Numbered from the stretch's first letter, positions 1-10,322 are shown. The stretch is DNA of 58,095 nucleotides from CAZCAC01 sp964496575 (GCA_964496575.1 CAZCAC010000051.1:1-58095); one strand, 5' to 3'. A program made the numbers and translations. The notes: generated by a model from the letters alone, not told the origin.

Positions 1-53
1 CCTCGACCTTCGCATTGCGAACGCGACGCTCTACCAGACTGAGCTACGTCCCC
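1..53 (-). tRNA. tRNA-Ala (anticodon CGC), 3' part outside window
   Basis: Read on the minus strand, the sequence starts at 53 with acceptor strand GGGGACG and TA at positions 8-9. A GCTC/GAGC D-stem follows, then a 5-bp anticodon stem closed by the 7-base loop TTCGCAA (15-21). The anticodon is CGC (17-19), which reads GCG. Then come the variable loop AGGTC and the first bases of the T-stem (GAGG). The window ends inside the T-stem, so the 3' acceptor strand and any G3:U70 pair cannot be seen. The stems and the U33/anticodon geometry are seen directly. Ala identity follows from the anticodon. Confidence 0.88.
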
Positions 54-176
54 ACGGAGGCCGAGGATTCTAGGACCCCGCGCTCGCGGAGGGAAGACCC
101 TGTTCGTAGGACTCCCATCAGGTTCAGCTCCCCGGGGCGACGAAAGGACCCCGGGGCGCTGCTCCCCCCACGTTCG

Positions 177-3155
177 ATGACTCCCTCGCTCCTCCTCCGA
201 CTCCTCCTCCTGGCCCTCCTCGGTGCGACCGCCCGGGCCGAGGAGCTGGTGTGGGACGACGTGGTGATCCCGGCGAACTTCGTGCTCGACCTCGGCACCG
301 GTCGCGTCGCCGGCAGCGCCCCTCCCGAGCGCCCGTCCCTGCTCTACCAGGGAGGAGCCTTGAGCTCGGCGGTGCCGCTGCGCGCGCTCCCGGCGGACCC
401 GACCGTCCCGACGGCCTCGATCGAGCGCGACGCGGGCGAGGCGCTGCCCTCGGTGCCCGCCCTGGCCGGCCAGGAGCTCTGCTTCGATCTCTTCACCGAG
501 GGGTGGGGCTACCTCCGGGTGCTCGAGGTGTCCCCGCACCGCGTCCACCTGGAGTACGTGCGAGACCCCGATCGCAACCGGCGGCGGCTCGTGCGCGAAC
601 CCGCCGACCTCGAGGCGGTCTCCGATCTTCGCGGCGTGACCCTGCGCTGGCCGGCGCGGTCGGGTGCCTCGTATCGCATCGAACGGCGGTTCCTGCCGCG
701 ACGCCCCTTCGACCCGCCCGGGGCGTGGGGCGAGGTGGCCACGGTGGAGGGGACCCGCTGGTACGACGGGGACGCCCCGGCGGGGCTGGTCGCCGAGTAC
801 CGCGTCTCCCGCGAGCGCCCCGGCGGCACCATCGGCTGGCGCGCGCGTGGAGTCGCCGGCTTCGCCCCGGAAGGACAACCGCTCAGCGTCCCGGTGGACG
901 CCCGCGTCGACCTGCTCTCCGGCGAGCTCGACGGCGCGCGCGTCGACCTCACCGTCCGGACCGTACGCGCGACCGGCGTGAGCATCCTGCCCGGAGAGGG
1001 GGTGCAGGCGTGCCTGCTCTCCTCCGATGCCGGGACGCGCTGGGATACCCCCGCCGATCTCTGCTACGCGCCGCCGGAGCGGGACTCCTGGGTTCCCCCC
1101 GGGCGCGTCCTGGCCCTGCGCCTCCCCGAGGGTGCGCTGGTCCGATTGCGCGTCGAGGAGGTCCGCGGCCAGGAGGTGGTCCTCGGACGGCAGATCAACC
1201 TCGACGGCAGCCCGATCTTCCCGCCCGCGCCGCCCGTACCGCAGATCCGCTGGGAGGAGGGGTGCGGCGTGATCTTCGAGTTCGAGCCCCAGCCCCGGGT
1301 CCCCGAGGGGCGAAGGCCCACGATGGTGATCGAGCGCGAGGAGACCCTCGACGCGGGGGACTGGTCGGCCCGCCTCCACGGCGCCCCCGGCGAGCTGGAG
1401 CTGATCGATCCCGGACCGAGCGACGAGGCCCTGGTGCGCTACCGCTTCCGGCAACGCCTGGGCGAGCGGCAGCTCTCCCCTCCGAGCCCCGCCATCGCCG
1501 TGCTGGTCGGGGACGACGGCGGACCGGGGGGCGAGGTGCTGCTCGAGCGCGCCGTGACCGACCTCGGACACCGCGACTTCGAACGCCGCGGCCGGGCGCG
1601 GGCGGTGATCGTGGCGATGGGGGAGCGCGCCTGGCCCAAGCTCAGCGAGGCGCTGCGCTCGCCGAATCCCCAGGTGGCCGACGCCGCCCGGGAGCTGATC
1701 CTGGCCATCCCCGGGTCGGAGGAGGCCGAGGACGGGGTGACCGGCGGCCGCGCCGGGCTGGCCCAGCTCCTGCTCGGCGTTCACGCCGCGGAGTCGGGCG
1801 CCGGTCCGCCGCCGACGATCGACTGGGTCGCCCCCGAACCGGGGGCGCGCGCCTCCGCCGCCCTGCGCGGCGCCGGTGGGCGCGAGGTGCCGGCGATGAC
1901 GATCGAGGCGTGGCGGCGGGTGCTCTCCGAGGCCGATCCCGACCAGGGAGTGCGGCTGGTGGCGCTCCTGGCGGGGCAGCTGGAACGCGAGGGGCTGGGG
2001 GGCGACTCCCTGATCGGGATCCTCGACCCGAGAGCGTGGGAGGAGAGCCTCGTCGCCGACGACTGGGGCTCGGGCTGGCTGGCGCCGGGAACGCGAGGGG
2101 GGCCGGAGTCCCCCTGGATCGAGCTCGCCCTGGCCCAGGCGCGGCACGATCTGGCCGCGCGACGCTTCGAGGCCGGCGAAGAGCGCGCCGCCGCGGCCGA
2201 GCGCGCCCTCCTGACCCTGCTGCTGCTCTCCGCCCACGAGCGCACCGGCGACTCCCTCTTCCTCGATGGCGCCTCCCGCGCGATCGAGGATCCCGCCGCC
2301 CGCCTGCGCGGTGCCCTGGACCTGGCGCGGCAGCGGCGGGCCTGGGATCGCTTCGGCGACGGCGGCGATCCGGCGGAGACGATTCGGCTGCGGCGGGCCG
2401 ACACGGCGCTGCTCCGGGAGGCCCTGCAGGACCTCGAGTCGGGCGGCGTCCCGGGCACCGAGATCGTGCTGCCCGCCGGTGTGTACGAGCCGCTCCCCGG
2501 TGCGGTGCCGCTGCTCCTCGGCAGGGTGGGGGTGCGGCTGCGCGGCGAGGAGGGGACCCTGCTGCGCTGCGTGCTCACCATGGCCGACGGCGGCCGGGCG
2601 GTCCTCGAGAACCTCACCCTCGACCCCGGGAGCGGAGTCGCGCTGAACATGGTGCGCGCCGGCGTGCGGCTGGTCGACTGCACCGTGCGCAGCCCGCAGA
2701 TCGGGATCTTCGGCAGGGAGGCGATCGTCGAGCTCGAGCGCACCATGGTGATCGCCCCCCCCGAGGCGCCGCAGACCGCGCAGGGGATCCGGCTGGTCGG
2801 GCGCTCGATGCTGCTCGCTCGCGAGTCGCGCATCGAGACTCCGGCCAGCGCGGTCATCGGGGTGCGCGCCGTGCTGCTCGATCGCTGCGTGGTGCTCTCG
2901 TCCAACCAGAACGCGATCGACGGCGGCGGCGACGACGACCTCTGGGCGGTCGGCTGTCTCCTGCGGGGGGGAGGGGTGGCCCTGTCGCGCGCCGACCGCG
3001 GCCTGCTCGACGGCGTGGTTCTGCTCGACGGGAAGAGCCGGAGCTCCCCGATCGCCCCGCCGATGCGGGTCTGCGCCGAGCACCTGCACCACGACGGCGA
3101 AGGCGGGGACTTCGCCAGCGAGGTGTGGCTCGGGCGCTGCGCCCTGGGGGACTGA
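177..3155 (+). CDS. Secreted FN3-like / right-handed beta-helix protein
   Basis: This is a 992-residue protein. The ATG at 177 is preferred over upstream in-frame codons because it opens a clear signal peptide (residues 1-21, a long Leu run ending ATARA) and avoids the tRNA. Residues about 148-218 and 357-445 look like fibronectin-type-III sandwiches ('VTLRWPARSGASYRIERR', '...YRFRQRLGERQLSPPSPA'). Residues about 455-515 form a HEAT-like helical pair. Residues about 760-990 contain short strand repeats ('AVLENLTLDPGSGVALNM', 'VRLVDCTVRSPQIGIFGR') typical of a pectin-lyase-fold beta-helix of the NosD/periplasmic copper-binding type. No catalytic motif is recognisable. It is probably exported and may bind carbohydrate or act structurally. 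The domain reading is pattern inference. Confidence 0.75.
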   Translation: MTPSLLLRLLLLALLGATARAEELVWDDVVIPANFVLDLGTGRVAGSAPPERPSLLYQGGALSSAVPLRALPADPTVPTASIERDAGEALPSVPALAGQELCFDLFTEGWGYLRVLEVSPHRVHLEYVRDPDRNRRRLVREPADLEAVSDLRGVTLRWPARSGASYRIERRFLPRRPFDPPGAWGEVATVEGTRWYDGDAPAGLVAEYRVSRERPGGTIGWRARGVAGFAPEGQPLSVPVDARVDLLSGELDGARVDLTVRTVRATGVSILPGEGVQACLLSSDAGTRWDTPADLCYAPPERDSWVPPGRVLALRLPEGALVRLRVEEVRGQEVVLGRQINLDGSPIFPPAPPVPQIRWEEGCGVIFEFEPQPRVPEGRRPTMVIEREETLDAGDWSARLHGAPGELELIDPGPSDEALVRYRFRQRLGERQLSPPSPAIAVLVGDDGGPGGEVLLERAVTDLGHRDFERRGRARAVIVAMGERAWPKLSEALRSPNPQVADAARELILAIPGSEEAEDGVTGGRAGLAQLLLGVHAAESGAGPPPTIDWVAPEPGARASAALRGAGGREVPAMTIEAWRRVLSEADPDQGVRLVALLAGQLEREGLGGDSLIGILDPRAWEESLVADDWGSGWLAPGTRGGPESPWIELALAQARHDLAARRFEAGEERAAAAERALLTLLLLSAHERTGDSLFLDGASRAIEDPAARLRGALDLARQRRAWDRFGDGGDPAETIRLRRADTALLREALQDLESGGVPGTEIVLPAGVYEPLPGAVPLLLGRVGVRLRGEEGTLLRCVLTMADGGRAVLENLTLDPGSGVALNMVRAGVRLVDCTVRSPQIGIFGREAIVELERTMVIAPPEAPQTAQGIRLVGRSMLLARESRIETPASAVIGVRAVLLDRCVVLSSNQNAIDGGGDDDLWAVGCLLRGGGVALSRADRGLLDGVVLLDGKSRSSPIAPPMRVCAEHLHHDGEGGDFASEVWLGRCALGD

Positions 3156-3178
3156 GCCGCGACGCCGACCCTCGTTCG

Positions 3179-3190
3179 CTCCGATCGGAG
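3179..3190. repeat. 12-bp perfect palindrome CTCCGATCGGAG after the first gene
   Basis: CTCCGATCGGAG is a perfect dyad 24 nt after the stop of the preceding gene and about 150 nt before the next start. There is no T-run after it, so it is not an obvious intrinsic terminator. It could be a protein-binding site. Function unknown. Confidence 0.3.
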
Positions 3191-3337
3191 GGTGAAGCTC
3201 CTTCCTCGAGGGCCTGAAGCGATTTCCACCGCCCGCGATTCGTCGAGGTAAGTGCTTGTTTCACAGTATTTTACGTTTTGGCCAGGGGGTGGCGCTTTTC
3301 CGTGCGAGTCGACTCCAGGGCGACCGATAACGGAGCC

Positions 3338-3817
3338 ATGCAGATCTTCAGCAATAACCATGGGGCCCGTGGGGCCAACGCGCCGCGAGAGCTTCCGCAG
3401 ATCAAGGGACTGGACGCCGCTCGCCAGCCGGCGAGCACCCGGCCGAGCGCCGCGATCGCCCGGCGGGACAGTATCGACCTCAGCGGGGCGGAGAAGGGCG
3501 TGGGAGGCCCCGACGCGGGGATGACTCCCCGGGAGCGCCTCGACGCCTTCGCCGCGAAGTACCTCGAGCGCCTCGACAACCTGATGCAGCAGGAGGGCCT
3601 CTCCCGCGAGCAGGTGACCGCCCTCCAGCAGGCCAAGGACGCCTTCCAGCAGAACGTCGACCGCTTCGCGTCGCGGTTCCTGGGTGGCGGCGGCTCCCGT
3701 GAGGGGATGGGCGGCGCGATCGGCCAGCTCGTCGGGGCGCTGCGCAGCGACGTCCAGGACGCCCTCGGCCAGATCGGCGACGGGGGCGACTGGCTCGGTC
3801 GCGGCGACCAGGGCTAG
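3338..3817 (+). CDS. Small hydrophilic protein of unknown function
   Basis: This 159-residue protein has no signal peptide or membrane segment. ATG 3338 follows a GGAG (3332-3335) at rather short spacing. The first 50 residues are low-complexity and probably disordered (Ala/Arg/Pro-rich), with an 'RRDSIDLSGAEKG' stretch. That stretch resembles the 'D.VDLS..A' segment often seen in flagellar or type-III-exported proteins, but the likeness is weak. Residues 62-115 form an amphipathic helical region ('ERLDAFAAKYLERLDNLMQQ', 'REQVTALQQAKDAFQQNVDR'). The tail is Gly-rich. The upstream region is locally AT-rich (3256-3280), unlike its surroundings. I do not recognise a family. Confidence 0.7.
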   Translation: MQIFSNNHGARGANAPRELPQIKGLDAARQPASTRPSAAIARRDSIDLSGAEKGVGGPDAGMTPRERLDAFAAKYLERLDNLMQQEGLSREQVTALQQAKDAFQQNVDRFASRFLGGGGSREGMGGAIGQLVGALRSDVQDALGQIGDGGDWLGRGDQG

Positions 3818-4007
3818 TCCGGGCCGATCTCCGGAGCACGGGGTCCGCGGCCCGGCGCGGCGCCAGGGGCCCGGACCTCCGGTCGAGGTGACTCGGGGTC
3901 AGAAGCACGCTAGTTTTACTGATCCACCGAAGGAGCGTGCCGTTACACCAGCGGTCTCCCCCCCGCCGTGGGGAGCGCGCCCCTCTTCACCTCGAAGGAC
4001 AACTCCG

Positions 4008-7000
4008 ATGCGCCGCGAGTCTCTTCATCTCTCCACCTGGCTCTCTCTCTTCCTCCTCCCGCTTCTCGCCTCGATCGCCTCCCCGCAGGGGACACCGATC
4101 GGCTTCGAGGAGGAGTTCGCCCTGGCCGTCGATCGGGAACGAGCGCTCGAGCAGCTGATCCCGGGTACGCCGGAGTACTACTACTACCACTGCCTGCACC
4201 ACCAGAACACCGGTGCACTCGATAAGGTCGGGCCCCTGCTGAAGACGTGGATCGAACGCCACGGGCGCGGCGGTCGCGTGGTGGAGATCGAGAACCGACA
4301 GGCGCTCCTGCGCTACGAGAGCGATCCCGCCGGAACCTACCGGTTCCTGACCGAGCGCCTCGGAGTGCGCTTCGATCACCAGCAGGAGAAGATCGGCGAG
4401 AAGCCCGACCTGCCGACCCGCCTCGATCCGGCGCTGATCTCGCTCGAGACGCTGACCCGGCGAGCCTTCCAGCGGCACCCCCGCTCCGTCGACGGTTTTC
4501 GCGACTCGGCGTTCGAGCTCCTGCAGCGGAGCGAGCTCGACGGCCCGCAGCTCACGAGCCTGCTCTCGCGACTCAGCGTGCCCGACTACCCCGGGCTGCC
4601 GGCCCTCGTGGTGCGCAACCTGAAGGACAAGAAGAGCCGCGGCTTCGGCTCGCTCGGCATTCACAAGGAACTGCTGCTCGCCCAGCTGGAGGAGTGCGCT
4701 CGCTTGCGGCCGACCCTCCTGCGCGAGAGCGCGTTCATCGAGACCTGGCTGGTGCGACTGCAACCGAGCGCCGACGTGGACTGGCGGCGGGACGTCGCGG
4801 CGCGTGAGGCCTATCTCGATCGCCTGCACCGCTTCGCCCAGCGGCTCGCCTCGGCGCAGAATTCGCTGAAGGCGCACGTGCTCCACCACCGGCTGCTGCA
4901 CGACCTAGAGCAGGGACGTCCCGACCGGGAGCGCTTCCTCGACTACCTGCGGCTCCCCCGTCGCGCGGACTACGTGAATCCCGACTTCGTCAAGCGCTCC
5001 CGGCGCGGCGATGGGATGGTCAACCTCGGGCAGGGCTACCCGACCGGGCTCGATCCCATCGGCAACGACGAGCCGCTGGTGCGCGCGTACCTCGCGCACT
5101 TCTTCCTCACCGCCGACTCCTTCGAGCCCTTCGCCGAGTACGTCAAGGAGGAGTACCTCTCGCGCCTCTTCGCGGAAACGAAGATCCTCGCCGGACAGGG
5201 GGACATGGAGCGCTGGTACTCGATGCTCGACGACCCCGCCTACTACGAGGCCCTCAAGGAGCGCGTGGAGATCGAGTTCCCGCCGACGCAGCGCACCGAC
5301 TACGGCGCGCGGGAGGCGGTGACCCTGGAAGTCGACCTCAAGAACGTGGAGACGCTGCTGGTCAAGGTCTTCGAGATCAACACGCTCAACTTCTACCTCG
5401 CCGAGGGGAAGGAGGTCGACGCCTCGATCAACGTCGATGGACTGGTCGCCAACGAGGAGAGCACCTACAACTATCCCGACGAGAACCCGCTGCGGCGAGT
5501 CCGTCGCACCTTCGAGTTCCCGGCCCTCTCGGGCCCCGGCGTCTACGTGGTCGAATTCATCGGCAGTGGCCTCTCCAGCCGCGCGGTGATCCGCAAGGGA
5601 AGCTTGCAGTACCTGGAGCGGACCGGCGCCGCGGGACATGCCCTCCAGGTGCTCGACGACGAGGGCGAGCTCCTCGAGGGCGCCTCGATCCGCCTCGGCG
5701 GGCGCGAGTACCTCGCCGACGAGACCGGGGAGATCGTCATCCCCTTCTCCACCGATCCGGGGACGCGCAAGATCATCCTGTGCCATGGAGACCGCTGCAC
5801 CATCGAGCCGTTCGAGCACCAGCGCGAGAAGTACCGCCTCTACTCGGGGGTCTACGTCGATCGGGAGTCGCTGATCGCCGGCCGCACCGCGAAGATCATC
5901 GTCCGGCCGCGGCTCCGGCTGAACGACCAGCCGGTGAGCCTGGCCCTCCTCGAAGAGCCGATCCTGACCATCACCTCGCGCGACCAGGACGGCGTCGCCT
6001 CGAGCACCGAGGTTCGCGATCTCGAGTTCGACGCCGCGGGGGAGCTGGTTCACGAGATCAACGTGCCCGCGGGGCTCGCGACGCTGTGGGTCAACCTGGG
6101 CGGCAAGGTCCGTAATCTGAGCAAGGGCGAGGACGAGCGCCTCGACGCGGGGACCGACATCTTCTCCGTCAACGGCATCGAGGCCACGGCGCAGACTCAC
6201 TGCCCGCTGCTCGGCCGCACCGCGGAGGCGGGGTACGTGCTCGACGTGCTCGGCAAGAATGGCGAGCCGGTCGCCGACCAGGCGGTCGACCTGAAGCTCT
6301 GGCATCGCCACTTCACCGACGTGGTCCACGTGACCCTGAAGACCGACGCGCGAGGTCGGGTCGAGCTGGGCGCGCTGGAGGGGATCACCGACCTCCAGGC
6401 CTCGGGTCTGCCGGGGGAGTGCGGCGTCTGGAAGCTGCGCACCGAGGGGCGGAACTGGCCCTCCTTCATCCAGGGACGCGCCGGCGAGACGCTGCGCGTG
6501 CCGTACCTCGGAGACGCCACGACCCTCGACCGCGCGGTCGCCTCGCTGATCGAGCGGCGCGGAGGCGAGTACGCCGTCGACGCCTTCGATCACCTGGCCC
6601 TCACGGGCGGCTTCCTGGAGCTGCGCGGTCTGCCGCCGGGAGACTACGGCCTCTGGTTGAAAGACGTGGACGAGAGCTTCGACGTGACCGTCACCGCGGG
6701 AGTGGAGCGCGACGGCTGGGTGATCGGCTCATCACGGATGATCGAAGTGGCCGGTGGTGAGCAGCTGCACATCACGAGAATGAGCGTGGTGGGGGACGAG
6801 GTCCTGGTCCGGCTCGCATACGCCGACGAGGAAGCGCGGGTCCATCTCTTCGGCACGCGCTATCTGCCCGCCTTCGATCCACGCGGGAACCTCGGGGTGC
6901 CCGGCTACCCCACTCCGCTGGAGCTCTCCGTCGTGCACTCCGACTCGTCCTACCACTCCGGTCGCGAGATCGGCGACGAGTACCGCTACATCCTCGATCG

Positions 7001-10000
7001 CCGCTACGCGAAGAAGTACCCCGGCAACATGCTGAAGCGGCCGGGGCTCCTGCTCAACCCGTGGGCGCTCGACGAGACCGACTCGGTCATCGGGATCGGC
7101 GGCGGCGCCGGTGGCCGCTTCGGTGGTGCGCGTGAGGGCAAGCGGAGCCGGGCCGGCGCGAGCGCCGGCGGCCCCGCCAGCCCTGCGAGCGCCCCGGGGA
7201 CCTTCCCCAGCCTCGAGTTCCTCCCCGAGAGCTCGGTGGTCCTCACCAACCTGCGCCCCGACGCGACGGGAGTCGTTCGCGTTCCCCTCGCCGAGCTCGG
7301 CGACGGCCAGCTGCTCCACGCGGTCGCCGTCGACCGGATGAGCACCGTCTACACCACGCTTGCGCTGCCGGAACAGGAGCTCTCACCCGAGGATCAGCGG
7401 CTGTCCCCCGCGCTCGATCCGGCGAAGCACCTGGCCGAGCGCAAGCGGATCGACTTCGTCGACGCGGGGGCGAGCGCCACCGTCGAGGACGTCTCGACCT
7501 CGGACCTCGAGACCTACGACTCGCTGGCCTCGATCCACCAGCTATTCGCCACGATCAGCGGCAACTCCGACCTGGCCCTCTTCGAGTTCGTCGTGAACTG
7601 GCCGAAGCTCGACGCCGAGGAGAAGCGCGAACTCTACTCCGAGCACGCCTGTCACGAGCTCTCCTTCTTCCTGTACCAGAAGGACGCGGCCTTCTTCGCC
7701 GAGGTGATCAGGCCGTACCTCGCGAACAAGATGCACAAGACCTTCCTCGATCGCTGGTTGCTCGAGGAGGACCTGAGCGACTACCTCGACCCGTGGGCGT
7801 TCGCGCGCCTCAACGTCGTCGAGCGGATCCTGCTCGGCCACCGCCTGGAGGGGGAAGCGGCGCGGATCGCGCGCCACCTCGCCGATCGCCTCGACCTCCT
7901 GCCTCCCGATCCCGAGCGATTCGGCTTCCGCTTCGAGTCGGCGCTCAAGGCCGGGGAGCTGGAAGGGGGCACCGCGCTCCGCGCCGCGCTCGCGGAGACG
8001 CGCAAGGACCTGAAGCGCAAGGCCCCGGCCCCGGGCGGCCCCTCGACCCCGGGTCCGACCGGTGGTGGCGGCGGCGGCAGAGGACGCCCGGCCCCCTCGG
8101 AGTCGATGGAGGAGATGGAGGACGCGCTGGAGGAGCCGGCGGCACTGGCGGATCTCGAGCTCGACAAGGCGCCGGCGCGTCGGCGAGCCGTGGAGAAGAG
8201 CAAGGAGGGCCTCGATCTCGGACGCCGCCTCGAGCAGCAGCAGCTCTACCGCGCGCCTTCCAACACGCGAGCCTACGTCGAGCACAACTACTGGCACCGC
8301 CGCATCGCCGAGCAGAACGGCGAGATGATCCGGATCAACGCCTTCTGGCGCGACTACGCGGAATCCACCGGGACGCGGCCCTTCTTCTCCTCCAGCTTTC
8401 CCGAGGCGACCGGCAGCTTCGCCGAGATGCTGCTGGCCCTCGCGGTGCTCGACCTGCCGTTCGAGGCGGGCGAGCACGAGATCGAGGTCGAGGGAGCGCG
8501 CCTCTCGATGCGGGCGGCGACCCCGCTGCTCCTGGTGCGCAAGGAGATCACCGAGGCGAGCCCCGCCGCGGAGCGGGCTCCGATCCTGCTCAGCCAGAAC
8601 TTCTTCCGCCTCGACGATCGCTACCGCTTCGAGGGGAACGAGAGGCGCGACAAGTTCGTCACGGACGAGTTCCTGAGGGGAGTCGCCTACGGCTGCCAGG
8701 TGGTCCTGACCAATCCCACCTCGACTCCGCGCAAGCTGGAGCTCCTGCTGCAGATTCCCGAGGGGGCGCTGCCCGTCCAGAAGGGCTTCCGCACCCGGGG
8801 GGTGCCGGTCCGGATCGACGCGTACGGTACGGCGACCTTCGAGTACTCCTTCTACTTCCCGGCGGCGGGCACCTTCCCGCACTACCCCGTGCACGCCGGA
8901 CGCGACGGCGAGCTGATCGCCTTCGCCGAGCCGAGCGTCATGAACGTCGTGCTGGTGCCGAGCACCATCGACGCCACCTCCTGGGAGCACGTCTCCCAGA
9001 GCGGTACTCCCGAAGAGGTGCTCCAGTATCTCCAGAGCCACAATCTGCATCGCACGGATCTGTCGAGGATCGCCTGGCGGATGCGTGACGGCGGCTTCTT
9101 CGAGCGGGTGATCGCGCACCTTCGCGCGCGTCACGTCTACGACCACACGCTCTGGTCCTACGGGCTGAGTCACCGGAGCGCTGGCGTGAGCCGAGAGTAC
9201 CTGCGGCACGCCGACGGCTTCCTGAACGGCTGCGGCCGGTACCTGGACACGCCGCTGGTCCGGATCGATCCGGTCGAGCGCCTCGCGTACCAGCACATCG
9301 AGTACTCGCCGCTGTTCAACGGTCGGGCGCATCGCTTCGGCAAGCGGCGCGAGATCCTCAACCGGGATCTGGCGAGCCAGTACCTCTCCCTCCTGGACAT
9401 CCTCGCCTACCGACCGCGGCTGGACTCGACCGACTGGATGAGCGTCACCTACTACCTCCTGCTCCAGGATCGCGTCGAGGAGGCGCTCTCGAGCTTCGAC
9501 CGCGTCGACTCCGCCGGGCTGGCGACGAAGCTGCAGTACGACTACCTGCGCGCCTATCTCGACTTCTTCACCGATGACCACGTCATCGCCCGCGGGATCG
9601 CGGAGCAGTACCTCGATCACCCGGTGAAGCGCTGGCGGGCGATGTTCCAGGACGTCGTCAATCAGCTCGACGAGGCGAGCGGTGAGGGCGTCGCCACCAG
9701 CGATCCCGAGGACCGCACGCAGGCCCAGACCGAACTCGCCGCGCGCGAGCCGTCGCTGGAACTCCGCGTCGAGGCGCGCAACGTGCACCTCGACCACCGG
9801 AACCTCGAGAGCTGTGAGGTCAGCTACTACGAGATGGACATCGAGTTCCTCTTCTCGACCAGTCCCTTCGTACAGCAGGGTTCGGGCTCCTTCGCCTACA
9901 TCCGCCCGAATCGCCTGGACACGGTGCGCCTCGATGCGGCGGAGTCCGAGACCTCCTTTGCGCTGCCGGCGGAGTTCCAGAGTTCCAACGTTCTGGTCGA

Positions 10001-10322
10001 GGTTCGCGCCGGCGGCATCACTCGCCGCCAGGCGTACTACGCGAACTCGCTGTCGGTGCAGCTGATCGAGAACTACGGCCAGCTGAAGGTGACTCACGCC
10101 GAGAGCGGCAAGCCGCTGTCCAAGGTCTACGTCAAGGTCTTCGCCCGCCTGGGCGACGGCTCGGTGCGCTTCCACAAGGACGGCTACACCGACCTGCGCG
10201 GGCGCTACGACTACGCGTCGCTCTCGGGTGACGGGAGCGGGGGGGTGGCCCGCTACGCGATCCTCGTCCTGAGCGAGAAGGACGGTGCAGTGATCCGGGA
10301 GGTGGATCCGCCGGTGGAGTGA
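4008..10322 (+). CDS. Giant secreted protein with alpha-2-macroglobulin-like architecture
   Basis: This is a 2104-residue protein. ATG 4008 has a good Shine-Dalgarno site (AAGGA, 3995-3999) and opens a signal peptide (residues 1-27, ending SIASPQG). Residues about 420-1030 are serial beta-sandwich modules ('YGAREAVTLEVDLKNVETLL', 'AGRTAKIIVRPRLRLNDQPV', 'LGRTAEAGYVLDVLGKNGEP') similar to the MG1-MG4 domains of bacterial alpha-2-macroglobulins. Two Gly/Ala/Pro-rich linkers lie at about 1034-1065 and 1340-1385. The rest is helical and beta-sandwich sequence ('RRFSF'-like extended strands near 1590). No CxEQ thioester and no lipobox are present, so covalent trapping is not supported. It could be a very divergent A2M relative or a planctomycete-specific surface protein. 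Confidence 0.8.
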   Translation: MRRESLHLSTWLSLFLLPLLASIASPQGTPIGFEEEFALAVDRERALEQLIPGTPEYYYYHCLHHQNTGALDKVGPLLKTWIERHGRGGRVVEIENRQALLRYESDPAGTYRFLTERLGVRFDHQQEKIGEKPDLPTRLDPALISLETLTRRAFQRHPRSVDGFRDSAFELLQRSELDGPQLTSLLSRLSVPDYPGLPALVVRNLKDKKSRGFGSLGIHKELLLAQLEECARLRPTLLRESAFIETWLVRLQPSADVDWRRDVAAREAYLDRLHRFAQRLASAQNSLKAHVLHHRLLHDLEQGRPDRERFLDYLRLPRRADYVNPDFVKRSRRGDGMVNLGQGYPTGLDPIGNDEPLVRAYLAHFFLTADSFEPFAEYVKEEYLSRLFAETKILAGQGDMERWYSMLDDPAYYEALKERVEIEFPPTQRTDYGAREAVTLEVDLKNVETLLVKVFEINTLNFYLAEGKEVDASINVDGLVANEESTYNYPDENPLRRVRRTFEFPALSGPGVYVVEFIGSGLSSRAVIRKGSLQYLERTGAAGHALQVLDDEGELLEGASIRLGGREYLADETGEIVIPFSTDPGTRKIILCHGDRCTIEPFEHQREKYRLYSGVYVDRESLIAGRTAKIIVRPRLRLNDQPVSLALLEEPILTITSRDQDGVASSTEVRDLEFDAAGELVHEINVPAGLATLWVNLGGKVRNLSKGEDERLDAGTDIFSVNGIEATAQTHCPLLGRTAEAGYVLDVLGKNGEPVADQAVDLKLWHRHFTDVVHVTLKTDARGRVELGALEGITDLQASGLPGECGVWKLRTEGRNWPSFIQGRAGETLRVPYLGDATTLDRAVASLIERRGGEYAVDAFDHLALTGGFLELRGLPPGDYGLWLKDVDESFDVTVTAGVERDGWVIGSSRMIEVAGGEQLHITRMSVVGDEVLVRLAYADEEARVHLFGTRYLPAFDPRGNLGVPGYPTPLELSVVHSDSSYHSGREIGDEYRYILDRRYAKKYPGNMLKRPGLLLNPWALDETDSVIGIGGGAGGRFGGAREGKRSRAGASAGGPASPASAPGTFPSLEFLPESSVVLTNLRPDATGVVRVPLAELGDGQLLHAVAVDRMSTVYTTLALPEQELSPEDQRLSPALDPAKHLAERKRIDFVDAGASATVEDVSTSDLETYDSLASIHQLFATISGNSDLALFEFVVNWPKLDAEEKRELYSEHACHELSFFLYQKDAAFFAEVIRPYLANKMHKTFLDRWLLEEDLSDYLDPWAFARLNVVERILLGHRLEGEAARIARHLADRLDLLPPDPERFGFRFESALKAGELEGGTALRAALAETRKDLKRKAPAPGGPSTPGPTGGGGGGRGRPAPSESMEEMEDALEEPAALADLELDKAPARRRAVEKSKEGLDLGRRLEQQQLYRAPSNTRAYVEHNYWHRRIAEQNGEMIRINAFWRDYAESTGTRPFFSSSFPEATGSFAEMLLALAVLDLPFEAGEHEIEVEGARLSMRAATPLLLVRKEITEASPAAERAPILLSQNFFRLDDRYRFEGNERRDKFVTDEFLRGVAYGCQVVLTNPTSTPRKLELLLQIPEGALPVQKGFRTRGVPVRIDAYGTATFEYSFYFPAAGTFPHYPVHAGRDGELIAFAEPSVMNVVLVPSTIDATSWEHVSQSGTPEEVLQYLQSHNLHRTDLSRIAWRMRDGGFFERVIAHLRARHVYDHTLWSYGLSHRSAGVSREYLRHADGFLNGCGRYLDTPLVRIDPVERLAYQHIEYSPLFNGRAHRFGKRREILNRDLASQYLSLLDILAYRPRLDSTDWMSVTYYLLLQDRVEEALSSFDRVDSAGLATKLQYDYLRAYLDFFTDDHVIARGIAEQYLDHPVKRWRAMFQDVVNQLDEASGEGVATSDPEDRTQAQTELAAREPSLELRVEARNVHLDHRNLESCEVSYYEMDIEFLFSTSPFVQQGSGSFAYIRPNRLDTVRLDAAESETSFALPAEFQSSNVLVEVRAGGITRRQAYYANSLSVQLIENYGQLKVTHAESGKPLSKVYVKVFARLGDGSVRFHKDGYTDLRGRYDYASLSGDGSGGVARYAILVLSEKDGAVIREVDPPVE

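Noticed and set aside
3256..3285. AT-rich TTGTTT...TATTTT stretch as promoter
   Set aside because: The two boxes are only 5 nt apart, so they cannot be a -35/-10 pair. No other match at proper spacing.
7542..10175. Long minus-strand open frame opposite the giant A2M-like gene (also 4905-6593)
   Set aside because: It mirrors the codon pattern of the real gene in high-GC DNA. The translation is Arg/Val/Leu/Glu-rich with no domain, and the plus strand has a signal peptide and ribosome site.
4008..10322. Ordinary alpha-2-macroglobulin call
   Set aside because: No thioester motif, no lipobox and no clear bait region, so only an A2M-like description is supported.
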